A stretch of 64,000 nucleotides of DNA from Monarcha castaneiventris obscurior (GCA_026261815.1 JAMPIT010000484.1:14978501-15042500), one strand, 5' to 3'; shown: positions 1-13,601, numbered from the stretch's first letter. Notes: generated by a model from the letters alone, not told the origin. Numbers and translations are program-made.

Positions 1-4
1 TGTC

Positions 5-149
5 TGTTGAAGCTTGTGTGAGGGTATGTAGGTGTGTTAAGGGACGATTGACCTGAGTTTGGGTATATTTTCAGGATCCCCTACATCTGTGAGGAACAGT
101 TCTGCAGCCAACTTCATACCACCACCTCTTCCTCCACAGAGGAAAGACT
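5..149 (+). repeat. Diverged duplicate, copy A (left edge)
   Basis: This segment aligns to 454-598 at a nearly constant offset of 449-450 bases, with one small compensating indel pair. Shared blocks include TGTTGAAGC, TGTGT, ATGTAGGTGT, TTAAGGGA, AGGAACAG, CTTCAT and TAAAGACT or its near match. Roughly two thirds of positions agree by eye. The first shared block begins almost at the window edge, so the unit may continue upstream. I do not recognise the unit as a named repeat family. The intervening 150-453 shows no similarity to either copy. Confidence 0.7.
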
Positions 150-453
150 TCTGAGCCTGCTGAGAGTTGCCTCGTTGTGTGGGATGGTGGCAGGGATGTG
201 ACTATGGAGGAGCACATATGCTCATCTCCTGGGAGCCCCCACAGCTCTGCAGAAGTGTTCTCAATAGCTACCAGTGAGTAAGTCTTCAGAGTATGAATTT
301 CTTGCATCAGACACTGTACATCTCATGCCTTGTTGGGCCCTTATGAATGGGAAATGGCATCTACAAGGCTGTAAACTTGGCTGTACTAAGTGGATGGCCC
401 TGAAAGTGAAAATTTGATTTAAAGTCTATTCAAGCCACGAGTTATTTGGGAGA

Positions 454-598
454 TGTTGAAGCCTGTGTAATGGACATGTAGGTGTATTAAGGGAGGGCTG
501 ATGAGAGCTGGGTACAGTTTGGGGAATCCTTGCCTTTATAAGGAACAGATCTGCTCCCAGCTTCATGCTCCCAACTATTCTGCCATGGAGTAAAGACT
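454..598 (+). repeat. Diverged duplicate, copy B
   Basis: Second copy of the unit at 5-149, in the same orientation. Similarity stops near 598, and the following bases are unrelated to 150 onward. The copies could come from an old tandem duplication of about 450 bp or from two insertions of one unrecognised repeat. The amount of substitution suggests the duplication is old. Confidence 0.7.
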
Positions 599-1827
599 CT
601 TGTCAGGAGCACTAAATTAGGTGCTCTTGCCAAACTGGAGTTTTTATGGCAGCTGCTGTATTAGGAAGAAAGATTAAATAATAATCTTGGAGCTTCAGAA
701 ATAAAAGCTCCAGTGACGCCACAGCTTCCCACGTGTTTGTTCTGAAATCTGTGCCTGGTGCTGGAGTGCATGGACCTGTCTGGTCAGGTCCTCACTCATG
801 GGCAGTGAGGTTTAGCTCATTCCCTTTGTGCAAGTCTCCGCTTGTTTCCTGTACCCATTTGTGACCTTCCTGGGAGGGCTGGAAGCTCCAGGGTTTTCCC
901 TTGAGGGATGATTGCTCATCCTTGAATAAGGTGTTTACTCTTGCCTGTAATTGCATGGGGCTTGAGCAGCACCAAACCCTAACTGTGCTTCCTTCCCATC
1001 TCATTGCTTTCATGTAGAGACATGGGTGTGTGCTTTGCTTGGGGAGTTTCAAGTTGGGGCATGATAAGCCTCATCTCCAGGCACTTTCCCAATCTAGTTT
1101 GTGAGGAGCAGGTTTTGCTTTTGCTTTTTGTTGTCCATTCATTGCAATCCCCAGGATACATCAGGGTCTCTTGACCTTCCTCTACTGCCCTGTCTCCCTT
1201 CTGGCTCACAGTACGTTTGGAAACAATTTACTGGTTTTAAAATCGGACGAGAGACATCCTTTATTCCACTTTGAAAAATGGAGAGGTTTGGAGCAAGAGA
1301 AGAGAAAGGACTATGGGCCCATTCCAGTATTTGTTTTGCTTATTGGAAAACAAAACCATTTACCAAACTGCTTTCAGAAACCAGCAATCCACAGGCTTGG
1401 TTTTCATTAAAAAGGCACTCACTGTTTTTCCCCTGAGTATTTAGTGACATTTTTCAAGATTTTCTGTGCACAATAATTGTATTTTTTTTATCAAATTTCA
1501 TTCTGACTTTGTGACCACAATAAAGTTTAGGAAACTATAATTTATTATGGGTTAAAAAAATATTCTATGAATCTGATTCCTTTCCTTGATTACTGGATCA
1601 TACTGTGATTCTTCTCCCAGTTGCAAAACAGCATTGTGAATGCTGCTTTCAGACTCTGTGGGATGTTCCCCAAATGGCTTGGAGAGCTACTCTGTCATCC
1701 ATTGCTCAGCTCTGTTGCTGAGACCCTGACAGAGAAACTCTTTTGTCTCTTCCCCGGACTCCAGAAATGGAAATGTTTGTTTCTGGTGTTTTAGTTTTAC
1801 TTTGGGAGTGAACTTCATTCCAGCCCT
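599..1827. other. Gene-free stretch, nothing specific
   Basis: Open frames here are under 90 codons and overlap each other on both strands. An AT-rich patch at about 1480-1570 contains AATAAA at 1519-1524. No supported coding frame ends just before it, so I do not read it as a gene end. Confidence 0.6.
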
Positions 1828-1866
1828 TTATTTTCTTTTTTCTTTTTCTTTTTTTTTTTTTTTTTT
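1828..1866 (+). repeat. T-rich low-complexity tract with T18 run
   Basis: A pyrimidine tract of T runs broken by single C or A, ending in about 18 consecutive T (1849-1866). It could be a decayed poly-A tail of a minus-strand retrocopy, but no body of such an element is recognisable beside it. The run length may also be uncertain in the assembly. Confidence 0.8.
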
Positions 1867-4800
1867 GAGGTGTCTCTACTTGTAGCACTTCAGAAATGAA
1901 AAATAAGGTAATAAGGTGTCCTGGTGGTGATGATGTTAAAAGTCCTCCTGCAAAGCCAGCTCTGCTACACCAGTGTTAGCACACTCCAGAGGCTGTTTAG
2001 TGTTGCTTAAGGGGTGGGGGTAGTGGAGAGAGAAGGTGCTTTCCCTTGAAGGAGGATTCTCATGAAATCTGTGCTTGCTTTCCAGACAGGGAATTGGCTT
2101 TTGCCACACCAGAGAAGATGTGGAGATGGGGCGGTGACCTGCAGAGGCACCCCATGTCTGGTGTTTGATGTAGCCCAGTCTCCAGCTCCCTAAAAACATG
2201 GGAGCAGAAGTCCAGGGCAACCTAGAGGTTCAAAGGGTCCTGTGTCCCCCAAATGCAGACCCGGGGAAGCTTCCACACATCAGTGTGGATGGTGTGTGTT
2301 CATACTGAGGGTAAGGAGCTCTTAGATAGAGGGGCTGCTTAGCTTCCAGGCTTGGTTTGCTGCTGAGCTGGGGCAGGTATGGCTGTTTTGTAGGAGCTGA
2401 ACCATGGTCACTGGTCAGCTTTCAGGTAATGGTGGCTGTAGGTCACTATTTAATTTACCTCAGTGAAATCTGAGCTCTGGGCTGTGAGTGCACAGTACCC
2501 ACCTTGTTAGCAGTCAGCTGAGTCCTACATGTCTTTTGCTAGAGAAATCCTCAGGTATCCTCTAAGGCACCTGGGACATGGTCAGGTTTTGTTAACAAAA
2601 TAAACTCTCCATGGAAGTTTTTTTTCCTTCATCCTTTCCCAGAGGCTGTTGTCTTTCCATTCTCCCAGGACACTTGGTGGCATTTTGTTCCTCTGAGGTC
2701 GACTGATTGTGGCCTTAGCCTGCCAGAGAACATGGATTCCTCACTGCCTTACAGTGAGACTGGAGGGTTTTTAAAGAACATGCTATAAATCATCCGTAGT
2801 TATGGATTATAAGATAGAAGTGATGAAGTAAAATCTATGGTGATCATAGAGGAGGGAACTGTGAGCTGCTGTTAATCCTAGAGGGGTACAAATGATCATC
2901 TGAGATGGAAGTCCACAGAGAAAAGAACCTCAATGTATTTATTTGTTTTCATTTATTCCTGCAATGGGCATCTTAAAGCACAAAATTGTTTTAAAAATCT
3001 AGTTTTCTTTTCAGTTTACGACCTGAATTTCATAAGTAGATGTGTAAATAACGCACAAAGCATCTTGATATTCTCCTGTGTGTTAAACTGCTGCAGCCAG
3101 TGTAATTGCTTGCAAATATTGTGTGCAGCAGCAAGGGAAAAATCAGGTTTGCTCTGTATTTATTGTATTTCACTCGGCTTAGCCACTGGAAGCAGCTTGA
3201 GTCAGCTTTGCTTCATCTCTCTCACACCCTTAACCCAAAGCTGTATTGTTTAGGTTTCTAGGAGAATTGGTTGAGAATCTTTTGAGATGATTATTAGTCC
3301 ATGCTACATGATGTAGATGATGACTATAATAGAGAAATATAAATTTGGGTTAAAATGTTTGTGGCTGCCTCTTGTAGAGAGACACCTGCTCACTCCAGCA
3401 ATGAGTCAGACACTGGAACTACGATGTGAAAATTCCTACCTCCAGATCCAGCCCCAGAGATCTCAGCCTCTTTCCCTCTCAGCTTTGGACTGTAGGCTCT
3501 TCTTGGATAGACCTGTGGGATATGGGTATGCTCTAGGTTGAGGGAACATCTTAATTTTTTCCTTGGTTCTTGTCTTTTGAGGGTTTTTTGAAGGTTTGAA
3601 TTTATGCCACATCAAACGTTATATAATCAGTCCCTGAAATACATTACACAAGGGCAGATATTTTTCTCTGGATGACTTCTAATTCAGGACTGCAAGAGAG
3701 GGAATTATTCTGAGAGATTAAGCAGGGGAAATGGTATCTGCCTTTGGATTGTGTTTCTGAGGAGGCTCTTTGAGACCCCTCTCAAGACCTGCCCACTGTT
3801 GAGGCTTACAGAGTGCCAAAATGCTTCTTGCCATGGTTGTGTGCCTGCTCGAGGGAGCCAGGCCTGGACAACTGCATGAAGGTTTACATCTGATTTAGCA
3901 ACTGCTAGCCCAAAATTATGGCACAAATTGAAGCACCTAAGAAATCTGGGATTGAGACTGGTAGAACGTGATTCTTCCTGAAAGTTTCTGAATGTGAGGG
4001 CAACTGGAAGTAGCACTTTGCCTCAGTTTCTGTATCTACATTTGGGCAAGGCTTCTGGCTGGCAGAAGTGATGCCAGCTGGTCTCAAAAGTGAGATGTCA
4101 CAGACAGCTGTTTGTGCCATTTTAACTTTTTTTTGTTGAGATGTAAGTCTTTCACCTTCAAAATAGAAAAGTCCTCTTGTGTTTCTGTGTGAACATCCAC
4201 AAACTGGAAAGGCCAAATCTCTTGCTTTTCCTTTCCCCAGTGCAACTTGTAGGGAGCTGCCTTTGCTTGCCCACAGCCCCAGCTTCACTGCTTGCAAAGC
4301 TCTTCATGCCTGACCAGATGAGCTCCAAGTTGGATTTACGGGAAGATTGTTTGAGGTTCAGGCATAAAAGCTAGGAGGGCTGATTTTATTTTTGCTAAGG
4401 GGGCTGGGAGTCCAGGCTGCCAGAGCTGATGGGACTGGCTTGTATATCTTCTCCACTGAAGCCAGCTGACAGTTTTAAACCATCATTAAATCAAACTTTT
4501 GTGGTTAAGATTTATTGGGAGCTTTTTACAAATGAAATGTAAAATCTGGTGCTCTCCACGTGGAAGACAAATTCTTGAATCTGTCTTCCAGTATGTTGAC
4601 AGAAATGTGGAGCTTTCAGGTATATATTTACATGTACATCCTGCTGAGCCCTGCAGTGGTGACAGACACTTCCAAATGGCCCTGCCTGGAAAGGAGAGGT
4701 ATCTTAGCATTTGGAGGCAGATCCTGCCAGCCTCATGGATTTATGGGAGTGAGGGCCCAGAAGTAGGTGAATGGGACAGGTACCTATAAATATAATGAGC

Positions 4801-5239
4801 TAGTCTTGAAACAGGCAGAATAACTACATCTAGCTTTATAAATAACAGCAGCCTTTTAGGTTTCCTAGGAGGTCTGGCAGGCTTACAAATGAATGTGCTG
4901 CTAGTTGTCTGAGACCAGACATTGGAAAGCTGTCCATGAGTGCTGTTGGCCCACTGTCTCATTTTTCCCTGCCCCCATTCCCTGTCTCTTGGTGGGGGTG
5001 GCTTTTTTGCTGTTTTTGGTTACTGCAACACAGACCCTGCCTGGCCTGCAATCTCTCACTGTTGCTTGCTGGAGATGAATGATTCATCAGGCCCAACCTG
5101 ATAAAATTGTGCAAGCCAGTCACCAAAGTTAATCAGACCAAAAGGAAAGAGAGGAGGGAAGGCAAAAACAAAAGGGGCCCTGGAGCTAGTTCTAACTTTC
5201 CAACCTCCCTATGGAATTTAAAAATGCATCTATAATGTA
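1867..5239. other. Gene-free stretch
   Basis: No coding frame is supported. The longest open frames are 130 codons (minus, 3905-4297) and 106 codons (plus, 2933-3253); neither has a recognisable domain. 2920-3260 is AT-rich and contains a pyrimidine run ending in CAG before TTTACGACC, which looks like a splice acceptor. No matching donor or coding continuity follows. Confidence 0.55.
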
Positions 5240-5490
5240 CTCAGCCCGGGTTCTCCATCTTCCTCCAGCCTTCATTGGGAAATCCGAGAGCAGCCCAGGC
5301 GATGGGTTTTAAAGTGCAACTTCCGATGTTGCAATGCAGGGGAGCAGTGATTCAGCAGGGCCCTGGCTGTGGCTCTTGGGGCGCCGTGTTTGGTCCTGGC
5401 GCTGCCGAGCGGGCGGCCCTGGTTGCAACCTGCTAATCACTTCCACTCGGGGTGGTTGTGTCACACCAGCCAGGATGGGCCTGAGCGGGC
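5240..5490. promoter_or_regulatory. Small CpG-rich patch, candidate regulatory element
   Basis: About a dozen CpG dinucleotides fall in these 250 bases, seven of them between 5382 and 5449 (GGCGCCG, GGCGCTGCCGAGCGGGCGG). The surrounding kilobases have very few. The flanks (about 5060-5650) are free of recognisable repeats and contain the homeodomain-type core CTAATC near 5434. Retained CpGs in vertebrate DNA often mark unmethylated regulatory DNA. The patch is short for a classical CpG island, and there is no coding exon beside it. A promoter of a non-coding transcript or an enhancer are both possible. Confidence 0.35.
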
Positions 5491-8400
5491 TGGGGAGCTG
5501 CTGACATGAATCATGTGGTGCTCTGCTGTGTAATTAGGAAGGAGCCCTGTGGTTCCCAGTGCACTGGTGAGATTTCTCAGGCCTGAAACATAATAAAGAC
5601 TGCCACCCACTTCAGCGGGGAATTAGCATCTTCCTGGCTGATCCTGAAAGAGGCTGAGAATCCTGGTAGCTTGGGATCAGGGGGAGCTGGGGTTTGGCTA
5701 GACAGGGCATGGTGGGTCACTGTCATGTCACTGCCATGGCAACGAGGACGGGTCTAGGAGGGAGAGCATCAACTGGGAGGAAAGTGCCCGGGGTGCTCTG
5801 TGAGAAATCCATCACTCCCTGCTTGGTGTGGTTGCAATAGTCCTGCTCACATCCACCTTGTGACTAAACGAGACAGAGTTACACAAGTGATTGCAATGTC
5901 TCCCCTGTCTGGTTGCTGTGATGCTCAAGGGGTTTCCAGGGTGCTGCTTCCATGTCTGCAGCTGAAGAATGTCCTTTAGTTTCTGTCAGCTGGTTCAGTT
6001 GGCAGCGGGATGCTGTGCAGGGCTCACCAGCTGCAAGCCCAACAGGCCCCTCTGGGCCGCCTGTGCTGTTGGGGGCTAGTGAGGAGATCACCATGGCAGC
6101 CACCTCTCTGCCAGCTGGTCCAGTTGTGCTCTGGATCCTTGGTGCTTTTGGCTGCAGGAATTATAGTGAGCTCTTAGTGAATGTGAGGAAATGTGTTAAA
6201 CCCTGAAACCTTCCAGAATGTAGAGACTAATTAGTCAGTGAGAATGCTTCAAGGGATTTCATCAAATTGTCCTGTAATTCTTTCTACCCTCCGAGTCCAC
6301 ATTTACAACAGAGGCATTCCCTTTGCTCTTTCTTGTATTAGGTTCATTTTAGTTCAGTTCACATTTGGTATATTTAGTATTTAACAACATTTTATCAAAA
6401 CAATATCTCCACGTGATTTTAATTTAGAATTACATTACTGTGATACTGTCAGGAGAAAACCATGTGCCAGACCCCGAGCTGCTGTGAATAAGCAACAGTC
6501 CATTGATTTCAGCAGGGCAGCACTGATTTATTCCAGCCAAGGATCTGGCCCACCCTTGCTTAAGAGGAAAACCAATTTCCTCACCCTGGTTACTGAAACA
6601 TTGCATATCAAGATGGGATGTGTCTAAACCACCTCCTTTTACTTTTCACCACTTGTGTAATTTTGTTTCTGTTTTCCACTGCTCCTCATTTTTTGCTGGG
6701 GCAGTGAAATTTTCTGTTGGGGATAATTTCACTCTAAGCTCACAAGCCTTGGCACAGCTGAGTTTTGGGAGGATGGTTTTAATGTTGCACTGAATATGAA
6801 AAATGAGATTATTTTCTGCAAATTAAGGCTTCTGGCTCTGATGTTTTAGTTCTTGTACATAACCTTCATGCTACACAAGGCAGGGAAGGGGCATGGGAGA
6901 TGTTTCCTACTGTTTTTTTTTTCTTTATATGGTGCTCAAGGAAGCCAAAGGTTGGCATGTGATTGCACTCAAGTCAGAGAGCACCTTAAGAGTTGGGTAC
7001 AAATTAGAGGTTCTCCAACTGACTCTTGTACAATTTCTCTGCAGAAATACCTTTTATGGGCTCAATGAAAGGTACTTAATTTTAGTGAAAGTGCATCTGC
7101 TTTCCACAGCACAGCTGTACTTTTCTGTTAGCAGTGTCCAACTGCTTTGTTTGAAGACCAGAGATGGCAGCTGCATTACCCACTGCATCCCTTCCTTGTG
7201 AGGGGAGACACAATGGTATGTGAGGGGGGTGCCCAGCTCTGATTTCTGATCCAAACAGCCCTAGGGTTCTTAGGCCTGGCTCAGGGCAGGGTGACCTTCT
7301 CTCTGCATCAATATGGTCCACATATTTGAGAGAAAGCCCATTAAATTTAATGGCTTCTCCCTACATGACATTGCAACCTCAGGTACCATGGTGAAAGAAA
7401 GACAGAACCCCTCTTTTTGGCAAGTAAGAGGAAAAGCAACAATGTCTGATGTTATAGGCTGGGTAGAGCTGCCACTCTTCGTTTGCTGCAGTTGTAAGAA
7501 ATTATTAACACTCCTTTGTGGAATCAGGGAGCAGAAACAATGGTGACCTCCACCCCAGGCACACGTCACTGCCCAAAACAAAGGCACGGCCCCAGCCTGC
7601 ATAGGTGTGGACAGGTTTCCTTGGCAGGAGCCTGGCAGGAAAGGCAGGGAGGCAGCTGGGGAAAGCCTCAGGCAGAGAAGCAGCCAGTGCTTTGTGGGCT
7701 GACTGATGGTGAAAAGGGAGCGGAAACAGGAGCAAATAAACCGGGTCCGGCATGGGGAGGAGAGGTTTTGTACCTGCCTCCTACACGAGCAGGATTTCTG
7801 CAAAGAATTAACTGGCACTGCTGAGAGGCAGAATCCACACATGGAGTCAACCCAAGGCTCTGGTTATCCACTTGTCTGAAATAAAGTCACAGAAGAAAAT
7901 GAAATGAGTTGGAAAACAGAAGGCATTGGCAGGAGAACAGCCTGTTACCGGAATATATTTGTTGTATAGCAGTAAATGGAGGAGCCTGATTTGCCTGGCC
8001 CTGTGCAAACCCCACTAAGCTTTTACAAACCCAGAAGTGATGACTGACACAGAGCAGAGGGGCAGCAGGGGGAGAGTAAAGTGCTTTGAATGTCTACTTT
8101 TCATTTGACTCAGTTCCAAGACGACACAGTCCACCCCAGATTAAAAATAACTACAGAAAGGAGTAGAGCACTTTTTTTTTAAAATCAAGCTTCAGGATAT
8201 CTTTTGGGAGTATCTCAGGTTTGATTCAGCCTCCTTTTTTAAATTTCATGCTAGCCTGTCTTTGGAATTGTAGCATTGTGGCTGATGTAATACTGTGGTG
8301 AGTGGCAGCTGTGACAAGGCCCTTGGCCTGACTTCCTTATTTTAACTTGGAAACGTAAGGAAGACCTAGCAGTATCCATATTTTTATCCAGAAATGCTTT

Positions 8401-11400
8401 CATCCAGAGGCCAGGGACAGTAGGGCCTAATGGATCCATAGTGGTTTGGGAGCCAAGAGGTGTGACTTCTGTCTCTCAGTGTGAGTTTTTGGAAGGAGTG
8501 GTGGGAGCGGGGTCTGATATTTTCTGTGGCTTTCTGTCACTTCTTTTAGTTGCCTTTGCAGGTTCACCAGTAGAAACACCTCCCCACTGTCCTTTTGAAT
8601 CCTTTTGAGTGATTTCACCTCAAATTTTGCCTTTGTTCAAGTGGCAGTCTATCATCTCCAAGTAATCTCGTCAACTGAAATCATCAAGTGTGGTTTAAAA
8701 TGGCTTCTTCAAAAGAGTTGAGGGTTTGCAACCCTCAGGCTTTTTATTGCCACAATTACTTGGGAATTTGCAGCGTTTCATATGTTTCCCTGTGAATTTA
8801 CAGTTTTCTGTAAAACTAAATGAATTACCCAGCTCTCTTGTGGTCAGATGGGACAGGCAGCGAGGCAGCCGAGCAGCCAGAAGTGCCTGGTTGGAAGTAG
8901 CCAGGACTTGTTCTGCCAACTGTCTCCAAGTGCTGTAGGGTGTTGGAAATGCTGCTGTCATCTGAAGGATGTTTTATGCTGCTGAAGACCAGAGAAAGAA
9001 ATACTTTCTAGGAACTCAAGCCTAAAAAATACAATGAATCCACGTATTTCTTGGTTTTCTCCGTTATCTCCTTGTGGTGCCCCACATTCCTATCTCTCCC
9101 CCCACCCTCTAGGGTGGCTACGGCTGTTCCTGGTGCGTAAGAGGGAATGTTCCACTTCCTTGTAAGGAGTGTCCAATGGCCTTACCTGCTGCTGCTTTTG
9201 CCTCCCAGGGAGCATGACTTGCACAGATCCTGTTGCTTGTATCTTGTGGGAGGTAGAAAACATCTTCACCCAGCAGTGAGGTTGGAGTGACTCGTACATA
9301 GAGATGGGACTTTTCAGTGGAGGGCAGGGTTTTGCTGCTGCTGTTTGTCATGATGTGCAAAGCCCTCCCATCAGAGATGGGATCTTCTTGTGTGAGGCAT
9401 GCAGAGATAGGAACAGATCATTCTAAATCACAAAAAAATGTTAAAATACATGAGGGGAAAGTTAGGAAAAGCTGTGGTGAATTATTGACTGTCCCATGGC
9501 CTTTTGGTGGTTTAGTGGCACACAAGCCCAGCAAAGTCAGTTCAGTGTGCACAAAATGAGTTTCTTAAGAGAATAAGTGTCCAGTGCTCCTTCAGCTCAG
9601 AATACCTGGTTTGGGCACTCATTGCAGTAGTCTCATGTGCACGGGGTGAATGCAGCCAGGGCAGGTGACTGAGCCCATCATTGCTGCAGTGGTTTTTTGT
9701 ACTGTTAATTTTCTGTAAGTTCAGTGAACTGAATTTGGCTCATGGGGGTATCTCCAGTGCTGGAAACATCACCAGAGTACAGAGTAACAGTGGGATTGAG
9801 GCTGGCCCTTCTGGCAGCTGTTGGATTAAGCCGGTCACTCTGGTTTACTCAATCCTGCTGCCCCTTCTTCCCTTCACTGGTGGGACCCTGGCATCCCTGA
9901 ATTTGTGCAATTTACAGGAGTCTCCCTGGTGACAGAAGAAGTGGAGACCACACTTTCCAGCACGATCCATGCAGCGCTGTTTGCCACTGATGAGATGCTC
10001 TGGAGAAAGCACATGAGCAGTGAGTAGCTCACAGCTGGAGAGAAACTCTTGAAGTGAAAGAGGAAAACAAGGAGCATCTCCTATGTTGGAGGGCTATTCA
10101 GAGAAGCTGACCCTGCAGTGGGAATTGATGAAAACTTTACTTACAGTCCTTCACCATTTTACTTTCCATGGATTTTTAAATTCAGTTTGTGCTCTCTCCA
10201 TCCTGAGGTGGAGATTGCAGCACCTCCTCAGGACAGCACCTGAAGCAGCTCTTAAAAATTGTTTGCCAGACTCCTGTGGTTCTCACCAGAGCTGGTGTTT
10301 CACCTCTTGTTCTTCAGGCTGATTGCATGAGGTGGATGGAAATTGCAGGGTTTCCTTGCACTCATGCTTTTTTCCTTGTGATGTTTCATCCTAACTCCAT
10401 CTTTTAGGCAGGTTGTTATGTTATACAACATGAAACTTTGGAGAGGGGAGGCTTTGTTAAATAGTTGAGGATTAGGAAGCGAGAGGTAGATTGTCTCTTC
10501 AATCAAAGGAGAGCTTGTGGTATCTGTCCCTGGAACATTTTAGGAAGAGGTTTTCCATGTGCTTCAGCTATGCTGCACAAAAGTGTGGCCTGCTTTAAGA
10601 TGGGATGGGAACTGCTTGTCCTTGCACCATTTCTTCACTTCTGCTTTGCAAACAGTGCTTGCTAAGATAATCAGCAATGACAAATGCTTATGGAATATTG
10701 CAAGTGTGTGAATAACTACCTAAGAAGTATTTGGAAATAGCTGCTCTTAGTTTTCCGAGGCTGAGTTTCCAAACAAGAGCTCCACATAAGGTAGCAAGAG
10801 GAAGACACGTGCTCTCTTAGCTGTGGGTACCTTTTGCTGAATGGGTGTGGGCAGCAAACCCAGGCAGAGGCTGTTAGTAATCCTCACAGGCTCTGATGTG
10901 GTCACACTGAACCGGAGGCTTTGTGTTATATGTGAATGCAATGACTTTACTTTCTAATATTTGCCTGGCTTTATAAACCATCTTGCTTTCTCCCCGCTCT
11001 TGTTTTCTCTCAGGAAGTCACCATTTCTCGTTGGTTTGGGCTGTTTTAGTGACTAGAGAGGAATGTAGGCTTCCCAGAAGCACGTGCTGTCGTGCTCTTC
11101 AGTAGTGTCCCTGCTCTGCTCATAGACAGAGGAGAGCTGAGTGGAGAGAGTCAGTCAGGAGGCTAAGGAGAGGCATGGAAGAAAGCCTCTGAAGCAGGAT
11201 GGAGTGGCAGAAAGGCTGCTTTTTCTCAAGGGATCTGTGACATAAGACGATCCTGCTGTCTTTTCCGCAGCAGGTAATTGCATGGTTTTTGTGCACTTTG
11301 CATGTTCTTTGTGACCCGTGTGTTCCTCATCCCTTGCACTTGCCTCTGAGTCTTCTGAGCTGTTCTTTCTTATTCTCTTCCACTTTTGTGCATGAAGCAC

Positions 11401-13601
11401 AGACCAGAGGTGCCTGCTAGCCCTTTGATCTCTTCTCAGCACGACTGCTGCTAGCCAGGCTTTGGAGCAGAGGCAGCTGAAGCACAGGCCCTCCCCAGCA
11501 GGTCTCCTGTCCACCTTCCATCCTGTCTCCATGCATCCGGAGGAGCCAGGCTGCTGCAGTGCCATGGCTGCGGCTCCAGCCAGCCAGAAGCCTCTGCAAT
11601 TTGCCTCCTGTGACACTGACTCACAGGAGGAGGAAGGTCTTGATTCACTGTCTCATGGGAAGTGCTCTGGCTCCAGGCTTCCTTTAGCATTTCCTCGCTT
11701 AGACCCCAGCTCAACAAAGCCCTTGAATGGAGTTTGTTGAGCCGCTGTCTGCAGCTCACTGCCCCCCGGCCAGCGTGACAGAAAATGTCCCTGTGGCACT
11801 GATGGTTGCTTCCTGAAAAAGTGTCAACACTATCAAGAGGACTCGGTTGCTTTGATATTCTCTATTCATGGTGAATACTGAAAATACTTGTTAAAAATCA
11901 TTACTCTGGTGGCAGAATTTTTTTTTCCTTTTCTTTTTTTGTAAACTCTTTCACTTCATTAGTAGGGAAATATGCCTGTATGATGCAGAGAGGATTCTTT
12001 TTCCCCACTGCCAAAGCAAATGCAACATTTTACGGAGAGAGGAAAACTTCCCATTGCTTTCATGAGTAATTGGAACTTCAGAAAAAGTGTCTGCCCTCTA
12101 TTCTTTCTGCCACTGTGGAGATTTTCCACTTAGCCACCATCTTGGTGGTGCTGGCCAGCTCTGCCTTGGCTTTGATTCCAAAATGTGTCTGGTCTGGAAA
12201 ACCATCCTGGAAACATCACTAGAATAGCCTTTCCTGTGAGATTTATGCTTCCTGCTGGGCTGACAATGCTGCTGGATTCAGTGGGATTTCCCCTGTGGGG
12301 AGTGGGACATGGTGTGTCTGCTTGGTACCTCAAGTCTCAGGCTCCTCCTGAGCAGAGGAGAAACCTGTGAAGAGCCACATTCAACTTAAATACTCGAGGT
12401 TTTCACACCTGAGGGTTTTTCTAATAGGTGTTATGTTAAACCCTTCAAGGGTGGAGGGCAGCCCTTAGATTTTTTAATCTTATGAAGGAAATTTAGTGTT
12501 TGGAGTATTGTGCTGGGACCCCAGAAAACTATTTTGGGAAAACTAAGAATGTAAGATTGGCTGTGGCTGGGCAGTGTTGCTTCACTCTTTTATTCCTTCT
12601 TTGACCTGCTGTTGCCTCATCCGTGGTACAGCTGGAGGTACACTGATAATGTCACTCAGACATCAGGTGCTCTTATGGTGTCAGAGGCCACTGGGTGCCT
12701 GTCTCAGACAGACAGTGAGAGGACAATTCAGACAAGTTTTTTGTTTCTAATTTCTTCCCTTCCCAATCAAAACCCTGGAGCCCTGTATCTCCAGTTCTGC
12801 AGAACTGGGTTGGGACTCAGAGAACCCATTCATTTTATGCCAGTGCACCAACCACCATTTGAGTGTAGGGGTTCCATGTCCTTCAAGTTTATGGTGAACC
12901 CCTAAAGCCTCCTTCTAAATCCCTAATTCCTTGTGTCTCTCTTTGTGAGTTCTGATGTGTTGCAGACCTTGCATTTATGGAATCTGCCAGGCTGGAAGGT
13001 GCAGCCTGCTGTTAGATCACATTTACAGAGGGCTCATGCAAGACTTAAGCCCATATTACGTTTGTTCCTCTGTGATGCTTATATTTGTCTTGCACTTTGT
13101 CTGGGAATTCAGATTGTGTGTCTTGGCTGGGCTCTGTCATATATGTTTAATCCCAGTTTCTTTGCTTTCCTGCAGGGACTTGCTGGGGAGCAGGAAGTAA
13201 ATGGAGTGTCTTGTAGAGATGCCTTGTAGGGAGAGCTGACTGCCAGCCAAAAACCCATCCAGCTACAGCAGCAGCTGTTTCAGCCCAAAGAATTTGTAAG
13301 CACAATTATTTTCTTAGCACCTCATCATGCTTCTTGCAGGAACTTTAGCTGTCAGACAGGTTTTCCATCCTGCTAGGCTGGGAAACACGGGGTGCTTATT
13401 TAGCTTAGTTGGTGAATACAGCTTGGTGATCCTGTGACTGAGGGGGTGCATGTGGGAGAACAGGGAGAGAAAGTCTCAAGGCATGGAAAAGGGAACACTT
13501 GGGCCCAATCAATGCTGGAGGTTAGGAGTCAGGTTTCAGCCTTTTTCCTGTGCCTGCTAACTCCAAACTAGAGCAGGTTTGCTTTGCAGCTGGATCTGGG
13601 A
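5491..13601. other. Long gene-free stretch
   Basis: No gene is supported. The longest open frames are 190 codons (minus, 7270-7842) and 153 codons (minus, 11155-11616). The first is rich in Cys, Ser and Leu, has open frames on the opposite strand across the same bases, and shows no domain, so I read it as chance. 6290-6450 is AT-rich with no recognised repeat. A short inverted repeat TTCAGTGAACTGAA lies at 9720-9733. Homopolymer runs are limited, for example T9 at 8172-8180. Confidence 0.55.

Noticed and set aside
1519..1524. AATAAA as a gene-end poly-A signal
   Set aside because: No supported coding frame ends nearby, and the hexamer is common in AT-rich DNA.
7270..7842. 190-codon open frame on the minus strand
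   Set aside because: Same reasons: low-information composition, other frames open over the same bases, no homology recognised.
8070..8095. AGTAAAGTGCTTTGAATG, similar to a MIR/L2 3' word
   Set aside because: Too short, with no flanking similarity.
9720..9733. Short inverted repeat TTCAGTGAACTGAA
   Set aside because: Six-base arms are expected many times in 64 kb. No further context.
13140..13230. Acceptor-like TTTGCTTTCCTGCAG followed by a possible short exon
   Set aside because: No convincing donor and no conserved peptide. Such acceptor-like words are common by chance.
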